A stretch of DNA of 64,000 nt from Bacteroidia bacterium (GCA_020635905.1 JACJYV010000001.1:1-64000), one strand, 5' to 3'; counted from the stretch's first letter, positions 1-8,152 are shown. The notes: generated by a model not told the origin, from the sequence alone. Numbers and translations: made by a program.

Positions 1-11
1 GGAGCTCTGCT

Positions 12-75
12 AAAGTACTTCCGAAGTCTGCTAAAGTACTTCAGTAAGTATTAAAAAGTACTTCGGAAGTACTTT
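12..75. repeat. Short AAAGTACTTC repeats with a 21-nt palindrome
   Basis: The ten-base unit AAAGTACTTC occurs at 12-21, 33-42 and 55-64, and its reverse complement at 66-75. The last two form a perfect palindrome with one central base. It lies past the 3' end of the minus-strand hydroxylase gene, so it could act as a terminator or be a remnant of a larger repeat cut by the window edge. No U-tract follows on the minus strand. Confidence 0.6.
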
Positions 76-139
76 ACCTGGGCCGAATCCGGACCCGGAA
101 ATACCCCGCCGACCCGGCACCCCGTCCCGGCAGCCATCC

Positions 140-1021
140 CTACCGGTCAAACTTTTTGTAATCCTGGGTTGGGTCGTAATCCTGTTGGGTCACCAGGGAG
201 TTGAATTCGCTGCGCGGGTCTTTGGATCTGAGCAGGGGGAAGAAAAACTGGATGTACCAGGGCTCCTTGAGTTGGTTCCAGGCCCCAAATTTTTCCGGAT
301 ACCTGCGGGTTATTTTGGCGGTGCCAAAGAGTACATCCCAGAGGAAGAGGAGGTTGCCAAAATTGCCATTGGGATGGGAGATTCCATCTTCGGCGGTCAG
401 GCCATGGTGGGCAAAATGGGTGCTGGGCGTCGAAATGACCCGCTCAATGACCCAGGCCAGGGGATGCAGCCACCGGTAACGGTAGAGGAAACGATCCCAT
501 TTTGTCTCGCTGTGGGCCAGTAAGATCACGATGAGTTTCACCGGCAAATAAAACATATACACCTGTCCCATGCCCAGGAAGATCAAAATCGCCGAAAACC
601 AAATGCCCGGCATCAGCACATAGTACAGCACGGCATTGCGGTAGGTCACCAAAATCCCCATGCCTTCAATGACATGGTGGGGCCGGTGCAATTTCCACAT
701 GACCCGGTTCAGGTGAGAAAGGCGGTGCCACCAATACTGCATCAGGTCGTCGAAAACCAGGAAGGCCAGGATCTGCAACCCAATGGATACCCCCGCCCAA
801 CTGTTTTCCAGCCCCGGAAATAAGGCCTCCATCAACCCCACCACCAGCAGAAAAATGCCCGGCTGGATCAGCACCGGCAGGGTAATCAGGCTGATCAATT
901 CGATGGTGAAATCGTCTTTGGTCCGTTTGCCATCAAAATACACCCCGCCCAGGGCCTCCACCAGCCCCAATCCAAAAATGGATAAGGCTACGACTGCTTT
1001 ACTGAGGATGAGTCCGTCCAT
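140..1021 (-). CDS. Sterol desaturase / fatty acid hydroxylase family membrane protein
   Basis: A 293-residue integral membrane di-iron oxygenase of the fatty acid hydroxylase superfamily, expected to hydroxylate or desaturate a lipid substrate in the membrane. The family histidine clusters are present: H99-x3-H103 (HRLSH), H112-xx-H115-H116 (HRPHH), an intervening H170, and H202-xx-H205-H206 (HFAHH), followed by the usual N-x-G-N segment near residues 218-223. Hydrophobic segments lie at about 8-28, 42-68, 76-92, 125-150 and 152-170. The length is normal for the family. The ATG at 1021 leads straight into the first membrane segment. The specific substrate (sterol, carotenoid, ether lipid or fatty acid) cannot be told from sequence alone. 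It is the only gene here at the left edge and no operon partner is visible. Confidence 0.9.
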   Translation of the reverse strand: MDGLILSKAVVALSIFGLGLVEALGGVYFDGKRTKDDFTIELISLITLPVLIQPGIFLLVVGLMEALFPGLENSWAGVSIGLQILAFLVFDDLMQYWWHRLSHLNRVMWKLHRPHHVIEGMGILVTYRNAVLYYVLMPGIWFSAILIFLGMGQVYMFYLPVKLIVILLAHSETKWDRFLYRYRWLHPLAWVIERVISTPSTHFAHHGLTAEDGISHPNGNFGNLLFLWDVLFGTAKITRRYPEKFGAWNQLKEPWYIQFFFPLLRSKDPRSEFNSLVTQQDYDPTQDYKKFDR

Positions 1022-1094
1022 GCATCAATTTAGGTATTTTTTGGGGAAGGATGGGGGGTGGGTTGGGGTGGAAATTATTTGAATTTGGGATTGT

Positions 1095-1123
1095 GAATGT
1101 GGTGGGGAATTTGGAGATTGGGG
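1095..1123. repeat. 29-nt dispersed intergenic repeat, copy 1
   Basis: The 29 bases here are identical to 4927-4955. This copy lies just upstream of the DUF4157 gene at 1175 and the second copy just upstream of the nuclease gene at 5035. Both copies are in the same orientation relative to the genes that follow. The unit is GT-rich with no obvious dyad symmetry. Confidence 0.8.
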
Positions 1124-1174
1124 TGCCCTCTTAACGCCAATGGTGCTTAATGCTCTGTTGCGATTTTTGTCAAA

Positions 1175-2983
1175 ATGAACCCTTTTGCAAAAGAATCAAA
1201 GATGAAGACCCAGCCTGATCATGTTCCCAAAATAGAGACCAAATCTGCTGCGAATGGATTATCCCAAAAACAAAACCAAAATGGGCCTGCTTCCTATCGC
1301 CAATCCCCCGGAATGACTGATCACCGCCCAGAGGCCGTTACTCAAAGGAAACTTAAAGAACTTGCAGAAAATAGCCCCCGTCAGCTGCAACTAAAATCCT
1401 TACAGGCCAAGGCCAACGGCAGTTCACAGGTCAGCCGGGTAGCCCAATTTCAGGCCACGGCAAATCAACATACATCTCAACCCAGCAAATTGGAGAAAGA
1501 CGCGGATTATGGGCAAAGGAAAAATAATACAGGATTGCCCGATTCCCTGAAATCAGGAATTGAAAACCTGTCCGGAATGTCATTGGATGATGTAAAAGTG
1601 CATCGTAACTCTGATAAACCTGCGCAATTACAAGCGCATGCTTATGCGCAGGGAACGGATATTCATTTAGGGCCAGGACAAGAAAAGCATTTACCACACG
1701 AAGCCTGGCATGTAGTGCAGCAGAAGCAGGGCAGGGTAAGGCCGACTTTGCAGATGTCGAAGCAAAGCGGGGATACCGATTCATCGGGAATGGGGAAGGT
1801 GAATGTGAATAGTGATGTGGGATTGGAGAAAGAAGCTGATGTGATGGGAGAAAAGGCCTTAGGGGGCGATTTTAGCTCTAAAATCCTAAAGAACTCCAAG
1901 GTTTCCAATATTTCCAGTCCTTATCAACTCGTTCCAATAACAGATCAAACAAATAGTGCATTACTTGGTGCATTAGGGTTGCCATTAAATACAAATGCAG
2001 GTTTATCAGAAGCTTTAGGACAGTTCTTATTGGGGTATACTTCCTTTTATTATGGCTTAATCAGTCAGGATGCAGGCCGTTTTAGGGCAGCCATAAATCC
2101 ATATAGGAATTCTGGAAACTATACATTAACAAGAAGAGCATTAGCGATGTATAATACTTTTCTTGGTGTAAATGAAGCAGCTGTTCCAGGAATGAGAGAC
2201 GATGCCGATGCCGGACAGGTGGAGTCATTTATTAATAACACTCGTACATTTAGTTCAGAAGAAGAGGGAGGAGTAAGGGCTTATGTGACTTCTCAAGGAA
2301 TGTTGACTGCAATTAATAGAACAAATGCTGTTTTAAACAACATGAGAGCCTTGGGTAAAACTTGGGCATATACTCAGAATAACAATTTAATTTCTGCTGT
2401 TACGTTGCCTATGCTGGCTGTAGTTCTAGTTGATAATGGAGGAAAAGCGTCAACAATAAAAAATATTCCATGGGGGCAGGGAGCCGAAACAAGTATTGGA
2501 GTTAATCAGGATGTTCATTTTGAAAAGCATTTGTTAAGGTTAAATAATGTGGCAAATCCTGATGAATATGAACCTTGGAAGTGGATGCGATTGTTAGGTT
2601 ACAATATTTTAAAATCAGACATTAATAACACGGGAGATGTTTATAAGGGAATTCCAGACATATTCACAGATGGTATGATCAAGAGTCGCTTTCACTCAGG
2701 GAAATTTTTCAATGAATGGCTTCCTGGTAAAAACAATGCAATTGCCTGGTTAGCAGCTCAGCATAAGAATACATATCTGAATTATGCGATAAGTAGAACC
2801 GGAGCACTTCAAAATGGAATAGTAATTAATACCGGGGGAGAAGTGAAAGTGCTAGGGAATTCAGGAGAAACATTTGTAGCCATGAAAGTTGTAGGTGGTA
2901 ATCTTACACTTTCTAGTGTTTACATCCCCTTGGATGATAGGGTTGCTTCAGCTATGGGGAATGCTGTTACATGGACACTCTGA
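1175..2983 (+). CDS. DUF4157 (eCIS-core) protein with unknown C-terminal domain, candidate injected toxin
   Basis: 602 residues, no signal peptide. Residues 1-110 are a hydrophilic, disordered-looking leader with the recurring motifs DHRPEAVTQRKL (49-60) and an AQFQATANQH-type block (90-99). Residues 115-190 are the eCIS-core domain: GLPDSLKSG at 120-128, a DDVKVH block, and HEAWH at 175-179, which fits the HExxH zinc-protease pattern. GLEKEAD (216-222) completes the core. The last 370 residues match no family I recognise; they are mixed alpha/beta and end in a hydrophobic strand-rich segment. DUF4157 proteins are known cargo or toxins linked to extracellular contractile injection systems, so delivery outside the cell is inferred. 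The C-terminal half is much AT-richer than the rest of the window (17 of 60 GC at 2101-2160), suggesting a swapped-in effector domain. An internal ATG at 1202 is an alternative start. The phospholipase-D-like gene follows 44 bp later. Confidence 0.85.
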   Translation: MNPFAKESKMKTQPDHVPKIETKSAANGLSQKQNQNGPASYRQSPGMTDHRPEAVTQRKLKELAENSPRQLQLKSLQAKANGSSQVSRVAQFQATANQHTSQPSKLEKDADYGQRKNNTGLPDSLKSGIENLSGMSLDDVKVHRNSDKPAQLQAHAYAQGTDIHLGPGQEKHLPHEAWHVVQQKQGRVRPTLQMSKQSGDTDSSGMGKVNVNSDVGLEKEADVMGEKALGGDFSSKILKNSKVSNISSPYQLVPITDQTNSALLGALGLPLNTNAGLSEALGQFLLGYTSFYYGLISQDAGRFRAAINPYRNSGNYTLTRRALAMYNTFLGVNEAAVPGMRDDADAGQVESFINNTRTFSSEEEGGVRAYVTSQGMLTAINRTNAVLNNMRALGKTWAYTQNNNLISAVTLPMLAVVLVDNGGKASTIKNIPWGQGAETSIGVNQDVHFEKHLLRLNNVANPDEYEPWKWMRLLGYNILKSDINNTGDVYKGIPDIFTDGMIKSRFHSGKFFNEWLPGKNNAIAWLAAQHKNTYLNYAISRTGALQNGIVINTGGEVKVLGNSGETFVAMKVVGGNLTLSSVYIPLDDRVASAMGNAVTWTL

Positions 2984-3027
2984 TAAATTGAACTGTTATT
3001 ATTGGTACGTTACTCACAAGATCAAAA

Positions 3028-3780
3028 ATGGCTACAAGTTATACCTACGAAGTTCCTGATGAATCGAATTTTTTAGCCACCTTGGTAAAACTGTTACACG
3101 ACACAGGAAATGAAATGGCTGACTGGCTTTCTCAGGGAGAGCTTCATATTGATACAAGTTCAAACTTCTCCAATAGATGGAATGCATATTGGGCAGATGT
3201 AAGTATATATTTACCACATCATTTTTATTCAAAAATTTCCGATTCGCACAAAGATGATCTCTTGAATCTTACGAAAAAAATAATGCCCAAGTCCACAGGG
3301 TATGATATTCAAAAGTTGGAAATTTATCCTAAAATCGAAGACGGCCTTGCAGAAGAGAAATCAATTGAAGCCCACTTTGAACAACAGCAACAAAAGATAA
3401 TAGATTCCATACGTGAAGCTAAGTTTACAATTTGGGTAGCTGTCGCTTGGTTTACTGATCCCGAACTTATCAATGAACTATTAGCGAAGAAAAAAGAAGG
3501 GCTAAATATTCGAATAGTAGTCTCTGATGATGATATTAATCAAAAAAGTGTAGAAAAATTGGAACAACATTTTGAGGTGAAAAAATATCCGAGAACAGGT
3601 TACTACCAGAACAATATTATGCATAACAAATTTTGCGTAATTGATTTTCAAGTTGTTGTTCATGGTTCTTATAATTGGTCAAAGAAAGCTCAATACAACA
3701 AAGAAACCGTTATGGTCAATAAGGACAGAAAAATTGCTGAGAATTTTGGGGAGGAATTTATAAAGTTAATGAAGGAATAA
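3028..3780 (+). CDS. Phospholipase D-like domain protein with single HKD motif
   Basis: 250 residues without signal peptide or membrane segment. Residues 110-245 have the PLD-nuclease fold: an IREAKFTIWVAVAWFTD strand (128-144), an IRIVVSDDD strand (161-169), and one HxKx4D motif (H199, K201, D206) followed by HGSYNW (212-217) and a late NKETVMV segment. Single-HKD proteins act as dimers on phosphodiester bonds in DNA, RNA or cardiolipin. Residues 1-105 form a separate, unrecognised N-terminal domain rich in aromatic residues, which could be an adaptor. It starts 44 bp after the DUF4157 gene in the same orientation and shares its low GC, so it may be co-transferred with it, as a second effector, an immunity factor, or an independent defence nuclease. 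The sequence does not decide between these. Confidence 0.75.
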   Translation: MATSYTYEVPDESNFLATLVKLLHDTGNEMADWLSQGELHIDTSSNFSNRWNAYWADVSIYLPHHFYSKISDSHKDDLLNLTKKIMPKSTGYDIQKLEIYPKIEDGLAEEKSIEAHFEQQQQKIIDSIREAKFTIWVAVAWFTDPELINELLAKKKEGLNIRIVVSDDDINQKSVEKLEQHFEVKKYPRTGYYQNNIMHNKFCVIDFQVVVHGSYNWSKKAQYNKETVMVNKDRKIAENFGEEFIKLMKE

Positions 3781-3860
3781 ATGCGGGTAACACTTCGATT
3801 TGCCAGATTACATCGCTACGCTTCGACCACCCTGCATCTAGCCGTTATAATGAGAAAAAG
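3781..3860 (+). other. GC-richer post-stop element, possible recombination site
   Basis: This segment begins at the stop of the PLD-like gene and is much more GC-rich than the genes on either side. It opens with GGGTAACAC and ends with TAGCCGTTATAA, loosely resembling the outer boxes of integron attC sites (RYYYAAC ... GTTRRRY). Comparable GC-rich segments follow the stops at 6339 and 7044. I cannot confirm an attC fold, so this is only a flagged candidate. Confidence 0.2.
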
Positions 3861-4006
3861 ATTTTTCACCATGCCCCCCCATCCAAATAACCTCCCCCAC
3901 CAAACCCCTTGCTAATTCCCCACTTAAAAGCCCCCCAATTGAAAAACAAATTTACCTTCGGAATGCTTAAATTATGCAGTGATTATTAGCTTCGAAATAA
4001 AGGATT

Positions 4007-4657
4007 ATGAAGGTATTTTTATTAGGCGCAACGGGGAACACAGGGTTCGAAATTCTGAAAAGATTGGTTTCGGATCAGCATCAGGTCAGGGTGCTGGCCA
4101 GAAATCCCGAAAAACTTGACCTTTCCGGGATCGCGGGTATGCAGGATGGACAGGTAGAAAAGGTAAAAGGCGGCGTATTCGATTCCGAATTATTAGATGC
4201 TCAGTTTAAGGGGTGTGAAGCCGTGATTTCCGCCCTGGGAACCGGAACCAGCAATCAATACACAGAAATCTACTCCCAGGGTGGGAGAAATATTTTGGCG
4301 GCCATGAGGTCTTCTGGACTCAAAAAACTAATTACAGTGACCTCTGGATTGGTTGACCATAGCGATCCATCTACCGATAATTTTTTCCTCAACCGGATCA
4401 TTCGTCCCAATTATAATAAAGTATATTACGACCAAACCAAATGGGAAACCATTCTGGATGATACCCGTGACCTGGATTGGGTTTGTGTGCGTCCACCCAT
4501 GCTGACCAACAAACCGTTTACCGGAGTTTACCGGGTAAACTTGAACCATGTTCCCCCGGGAGGCCGAAAGATCAGCCGCGCCGATCTGGCCGACTTTATG
4601 GTAAAACAGTTGGATTCAGGCGAGTACATCAGGAAAAAACCAACCCTCGCCTATTGA
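4007..4657 (+). CDS. NAD(P)-binding atypical short-chain dehydrogenase (NmrA/SDR_a5-like)
   Basis: 216 residues with an N-terminal Rossmann nucleotide-binding motif, G7-A-T-G10-N-T-G13, followed by a basic VLARNPEKL segment (residues 29-37) typical of NADP-preferring members of the NAD(P)H-binding superfamily (NmrA, biliverdin-reductase-B-like). AVISALGTGT (residues 73-82) is the expected fourth-strand motif. VRPPMLTN (residues 161-168) matches the late substrate-pocket loop of this group. The canonical YxxxK dyad of classical SDRs is absent in its standard form; a Y-D-Q-T-K near 141-145 may stand in. The length matches small oxidoreductases that reduce flavins or quinones or act as redox sensors. 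It is preceded by a roughly 225-bp gap and no partner gene is obvious. The substrate is unknown. Confidence 0.85.
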   Translation: MKVFLLGATGNTGFEILKRLVSDQHQVRVLARNPEKLDLSGIAGMQDGQVEKVKGGVFDSELLDAQFKGCEAVISALGTGTSNQYTEIYSQGGRNILAAMRSSGLKKLITVTSGLVDHSDPSTDNFFLNRIIRPNYNKVYYDQTKWETILDDTRDLDWVCVRPPMLTNKPFTGVYRVNLNHVPPGGRKISRADLADFMVKQLDSGEYIRKKPTLAY

Positions 4658-5034
4658 GCTGAGCTGGAAATGAAATTATGAGAATCAGGGAAGGAAAAAC
4701 CGGAGAAACGCGGGAAAAAGTTTCAGGACCAAGGATAGAGCGGCAAGGGCGGCATTTGGCGAGTTTGGGTTTGAGCCTGTTAATAGGCGTAGCCTTAAAC
4801 AAAATCCCAACCCACAACCTGCCCAACCGGGTATCACCCTTACCAGCACTACATCCGCCACAGAGCCGCATTCTCCTCCAGATAAGCCAGGGTGCCCTTC
4901 CGGAATAACCTGGTTTCTCTGATTGCGAATGTGGTGGGGAATTTGGAGATTGGGGGGAGGGGGACGGGATAGTGGAGATAGCGGCAATTCGGCTATCTTT
5001 GGGTTTTCAGCAAGGAGAAAATAATTTGTAAAAA
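4658..5034. other. Intergenic region, 377 bp, no gene
   Basis: Short open frames on both strands here lack signal peptides, family motifs or codon bias and cross each other, so I take none as genes. The region contains the second copy of the 29-nt repeat at 4927-4955 and a purine-rich AAGGAGAAA stretch near 5012 that may serve as ribosome binding site for the GTG-initiated gene at 5035. Confidence 0.6.
4927..4955. repeat. 29-nt dispersed intergenic repeat, copy 2
   Basis: Identical over 29 bases to 1095-1123. The two copies bracket the block holding the DUF4157, PLD-like and reductase genes, roughly 3.8 kb apart in direct orientation. This would be compatible with recombination between them. 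Confidence 0.8.
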
Positions 5035-6339
5035 GTGGGTAAAAAACTAAATCACTTAATTGATTGCATATCAAACTGTTTGGCTGTGGAAAAAGCCTAT
5101 GACCTGTCAAAGGTTTGCATTAAATATGGTCTAGATGGTGAGGGCGGGGATGATCCATTTAAGAGCAAATTTAAGTATGTTCGTTCAAGACTAGTCGGAA
5201 AAGATGAAGACTTCATTCTATCACTCGCAAAAAAATTGGCTACGGACTACCAAGATCATAATATTGGATCAGCTATTAACCAATTTTTAGAGGGAGATTT
5301 CTTCCAATTAACCGAAATAAGCAGGCAAAAACTCATTAATTTATTTTTATCGTACTCCAATCTTAGCGGAAATATTAGTCCTGACGAACTTCTATTAAAA
5401 TCAGGATTGTCACATTTGGTCCAGGCTGATATCTTTTCAGGTTTATGGGGAGCCCCTAAAAAGAAAATCAATCCGTTAATTGAAATTTTGGAAGGACGGG
5501 CTTTTTACGAATTACTAGATAGCCAAGTCTTTGAATTCCTTGAAATACTTGTCCACCCAATCGTAAGAATTGAACATGAGCAAACGATTCTTCGCGATCA
5601 AATAAATTCAATTATTAGAACCGATGATTTACAATTGGAATGTGACAAAATCATCTCCGGGGCGTTTACCTATAAGGTCGTTTCAAGAGATGGGGTTAAA
5701 GGTAAAATTAAGAACCTAATATTTGCATCCAATGGCTACAAGCCAGAAATAGTGATCAAGGATGCCTTGAACAACGACCTTGAAATAATAAAGAACAAGG
5801 ATTCGGTTTTAGTTTTCGAGGAAGATATTCCTAATGATGGCCTTATGTGGGTTGATTTGGTTAAATGGTGGGCAAAAGTTAAAAAACAACCAAGAAATCA
5901 AGAATTAGCCCAAGATTTAAAGAATAGGCTTTATGAATCTCTTGACTCAAAACCTGAACAAGATTTCTTTATTTCCTACTACAAAAAATATGCAAAAATT
6001 TTAGGCAAAAATCTACCTGCACTCATTCCTCAAGTGTATTTACATTATGATCCATATACAGTTAAAAGGCACGGAATTTCCTACCTTTTAAGGCAAAGGA
6101 TGGATTTTTTAATGATCTTTTCTCATAAGCAAAGAGTTGTAATTGAAATTGATGGGAAACAGCATTATGCTGTCAATGAAATTGCCTCGCCAGAAAAGTA
6201 TTCAGAAATGATCAGGTTGGATCGGGAACTGAAATTCTTGAACTATGATGTATATCGTTTAGGTGGATTCGAATTGACTTATAATACTGATGAAACTATT
6301 GAGACATTTTTCAATTCAATATTTGAAAAGTACAAATAA
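5035..6339 (+). CDS. Probable abortive-infection protein: AbiJ N-terminal-domain-like plus PD-(D/E)XK nuclease
   Basis: 434 residues, GTG start with AAGGAGAAA upstream. Residues 1-200 are helical and unrecognised. Residues about 205-285 (GVKGKIKNLIFASNG at 220-234, KPEIVIKDALNND, then GLMWVDLVKWW at 269-279) resemble the AbiJ N-terminal domain type 3 of phage-resistance proteins; this assignment is from memory of the motif and needs a profile search. Residues 340-434 form a DUF559/Vsr-like restriction-endonuclease fold: R355-M-D357-F, then E371-I-D373-G-K-Q-H377-Y, then a Y405-D-V-Y-R-L strand. D357, E371 and D373/K375 would be the metal site. Such fusions sense infection through the N-terminal part and cleave nucleic acid through the C-terminal part. 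It is AT-rich (18 of 60 GC at 5341-5400) and stands alone, consistent with a mobile defence gene. Confidence 0.75.
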   Translation: MGKKLNHLIDCISNCLAVEKAYDLSKVCIKYGLDGEGGDDPFKSKFKYVRSRLVGKDEDFILSLAKKLATDYQDHNIGSAINQFLEGDFFQLTEISRQKLINLFLSYSNLSGNISPDELLLKSGLSHLVQADIFSGLWGAPKKKINPLIEILEGRAFYELLDSQVFEFLEILVHPIVRIEHEQTILRDQINSIIRTDDLQLECDKIISGAFTYKVVSRDGVKGKIKNLIFASNGYKPEIVIKDALNNDLEIIKNKDSVLVFEEDIPNDGLMWVDLVKWWAKVKKQPRNQELAQDLKNRLYESLDSKPEQDFFISYYKKYAKILGKNLPALIPQVYLHYDPYTVKRHGISYLLRQRMDFLMIFSHKQRVVIEIDGKQHYAVNEIASPEKYSEMIRLDRELKFLNYDVYRLGGFELTYNTDETIETFFNSIFEKYK

Positions 6340-6438
6340 GAAATGCTGATAACAGATAAATATCCCAGATCCAGATCCGCCTGCTTCGTCGGCCTAGCCC
6401 GGCGCAATCCGTGTCGTTTTCACCAACAAAAATGGAAA

Positions 6439-7044
6439 ATGCGAAAATTTGGGTTTATCATATGCTTTAGCATTTTATTATTGGGCAAGTCGATATTTGC
6501 GCAACAGTTGAGCATCCCCGAAAAGTATCTTAATTCTTGGACCAATGCCTGTGAACTGACTTTTTTGTATTCTAACCTTGAAAACCCAAAAGACACCGTT
6601 GAATTAAGTATGGTCTTCAGAGATCAAAACTCACAGGATTTCTTTTGGTCCTGTAATGTGGATGGATTTGTCCCCTTCGATAATTTCTATCATTGGATAG
6701 ATAATGAGGGAAACATTTCGAGCCACTTAGGATATCATAAGCATGATGTACTACTCAATGGCGAGGTTGGAAAAACCTTCAGTGGAGCCCGGCTGGAAGG
6801 AAAATGGTATGAGGTGACAATCCAAAACATTCAGGAAATCGGCAACAGGAGAGTAGTGATACATGACTATGAACTGAATAACCAAATTTATGAAATCCAC
6901 TATGTGCCTGGTCTTGGAATAACCCAAATTGTATCCAGCTCAGGATCGTACAAACTTGAAAGGATCAATGGAGAGCAATTTATTATAGATGATACGTTGG
7001 ATATATTGGCCCAACCCAAAAACAGAATATCAAGAAAAAGGTGA
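6439..7044 (+). CDS. Secreted hypothetical protein
   Basis: 201 residues from the ATG at 6439, chosen because it gives a clear signal peptide (MRKFGFIICF... ending ...SIFAQQ) while the longer frame from 6343 adds 32 residues encoded by a GC-rich, non-coding-looking stretch. The mature part is probably mostly beta strand, with W and Y residues spaced as in small beta-barrel or lipocalin-like folds (FFWSCN, LEGKWYEVTIQNI, IHDYELNNQIYEIHYV), but I recognise no family. No cysteine lipobox and no T9SS sorting domain, so it should stay in the periplasm or be released. It lies between the nuclease gene and a lipoprotein gene in the AT-rich block. Confidence 0.6.
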   Translation: MRKFGFIICFSILLLGKSIFAQQLSIPEKYLNSWTNACELTFLYSNLENPKDTVELSMVFRDQNSQDFFWSCNVDGFVPFDNFYHWIDNEGNISSHLGYHKHDVLLNGEVGKTFSGARLEGKWYEVTIQNIQEIGNRRVVIHDYELNNQIYEIHYVPGLGITQIVSSSGSYKLERINGEQFIIDDTLDILAQPKNRISRKR

Positions 7045-7049
7045 TAACA

Positions 7050-7110
7050 CTCTACAACCCTGGAGAGGTCCATGGCCTGCGGCCTTTGCAGGCGCAAGTG
7101 GCAGGTTTAG
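7050..7110 (+). other. GC-rich hairpin segment between AT-rich genes
   Basis: A GC-rich stretch between the secreted protein ending at 7044 and the lipoprotein starting at 7155. It contains GCCTGC (7075-7080) and GCAGGC (7088-7093), a six-base stem with a 7-nt loop. No U-run follows, so it is a weak terminator candidate at best. It is one of three GC-rich post-stop segments in this block. Confidence 0.3.
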
Positions 7111-7154
7111 GGGCAAAGGTCGTGTATGGAGGATTATTAATACCAAGGAATAAA

Positions 7155-7859
7155 ATGAAAAACACAATCCGATTGATAGCCCTCCTTTTGTTAATCCTGA
7201 ATAGTTGCGGAAAAAAGGAAAATCACATTCCCAAAAATGGAGATTCCATTCCCTTTCATTTTGAAATAAGCTTTGCGTCACAATTCCAGAGTAAGCAAGA
7301 GGAATTCGAATATCGAATTTCAGAAACCCTGGAACTATTGAAAGACTGTGAATTAGACGCAAAAAGTTTTGACCAGTTGACTCAAAACCACAAGGTTAAC
7401 CTTGCTGCGACTCAAAAACTGGATGGCTTCCTTTATAATATGAAAATCAAAGCCCCTGATGATGTAAAAAAAGGGCAGGACTATTGGTTTAACTCTGGTC
7501 CGCCAAATATGAAATACCGGGATGAACGCGACTCTTCAAATAGTGCCACTTTGCTTTATTTTTTGCTAAAAAACAGGAAAATTGAACAAAGCGATTTATT
7601 TGGGAAAATTTGCAACCTGCCCATGGGTGATATTAACTACAGTGAACCCCTGGATGCAAAAGATAATCCGCTTATTTCAATGGAAACTAATTTAAAGGTA
7701 TGGTCCTGGGAGGCGATGTACTTTTATCAGGTTGAGCCTGCCAAATCCAGCCTTTTTTTAGAATACCTGAAACTTGATATTCTTATGGAAGAGGAATCGT
7801 GGCTGAATTTTGTATTAAGACGGAAAATAAGGAACAAGATGAATGAAAAAAGCTACTAA
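7155..7859 (+). CDS. Hypothetical lipoprotein
   Basis: 234 residues from the ATG at 7155, which has an AAGGAAT ribosome binding site and a lipoprotein signal ending in the lipobox-like LNSC followed by GKKEN. The frame open from 7041 adds 38 residues with no signal character and runs through a GC-rich hairpin segment, so I reject it. The mature protein is charged and mostly helical with no recognised domain; an EEFEYRISETLELLKDCE helix is the clearest element. A lysine- and asparagine-containing region follows the lipid site, so surface export is not evident and an inner-leaflet outer-membrane location is the default. The function is unknown. AT-rich like its neighbours. Confidence 0.6.
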   Translation: MKNTIRLIALLLLILNSCGKKENHIPKNGDSIPFHFEISFASQFQSKQEEFEYRISETLELLKDCELDAKSFDQLTQNHKVNLAATQKLDGFLYNMKIKAPDDVKKGQDYWFNSGPPNMKYRDERDSSNSATLLYFLLKNRKIEQSDLFGKICNLPMGDINYSEPLDAKDNPLISMETNLKVWSWEAMYFYQVEPAKSSLFLEYLKLDILMEEESWLNFVLRRKIRNKMNEKSY

Positions 7860-7902
7860 CCCAGCGGAAACGTTTTTACCACCAGGAAGCCCCTATGAAT
7901 AA

Positions 7903-8115
7903 ATGAAAACCCCACTTTTGACCATATTACTCCTGTCCTGCATCCTGGTAAAAGGCCAAACCCATTTGAGGTTGATCGATTCGTATTCATTGCAGGTCAT
8001 TCAACTGGATAGCTTCCTGCAAATAAACAAAGCAGATTATGCAGTCGATACCCTCCATGACCTGATTTCAATTCGCCGGCTGCGGGGCAACAGGTTGGAA
8101 ATCACTTTCCCCTGA
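7903..8115 (+). CDS. Small secreted protein or gene remnant
   Basis: 70 residues with a good signal peptide (MKTPLLTILLLSCILVKGQ, then T). Only about 50 residues remain after cleavage, beginning HLRLIDSYSLQVIQL, which reads like the start of a larger secreted protein. The frame ends abruptly and no continuation was spotted in the other frames before the convergent gene at 8153. It may be a genuine small protein or the 5' remnant of a deleted gene. Confidence 0.4.
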   Translation: MKTPLLTILLLSCILVKGQTHLRLIDSYSLQVIQLDSFLQINKADYAVDTLHDLISIRRLRGNRLEITFP

Positions 8116-8152
8116 CCCGTCCCCCAAGTCTGCCCTCTCCTACCAGCCTTTC

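Noticed and set aside
4685..5110. A 141-codon minus-strand frame in the gap before the nuclease gene
   Set aside because: No motif, proline/leucine-rich translation, overlaps the nuclease gene start and the dispersed repeat.
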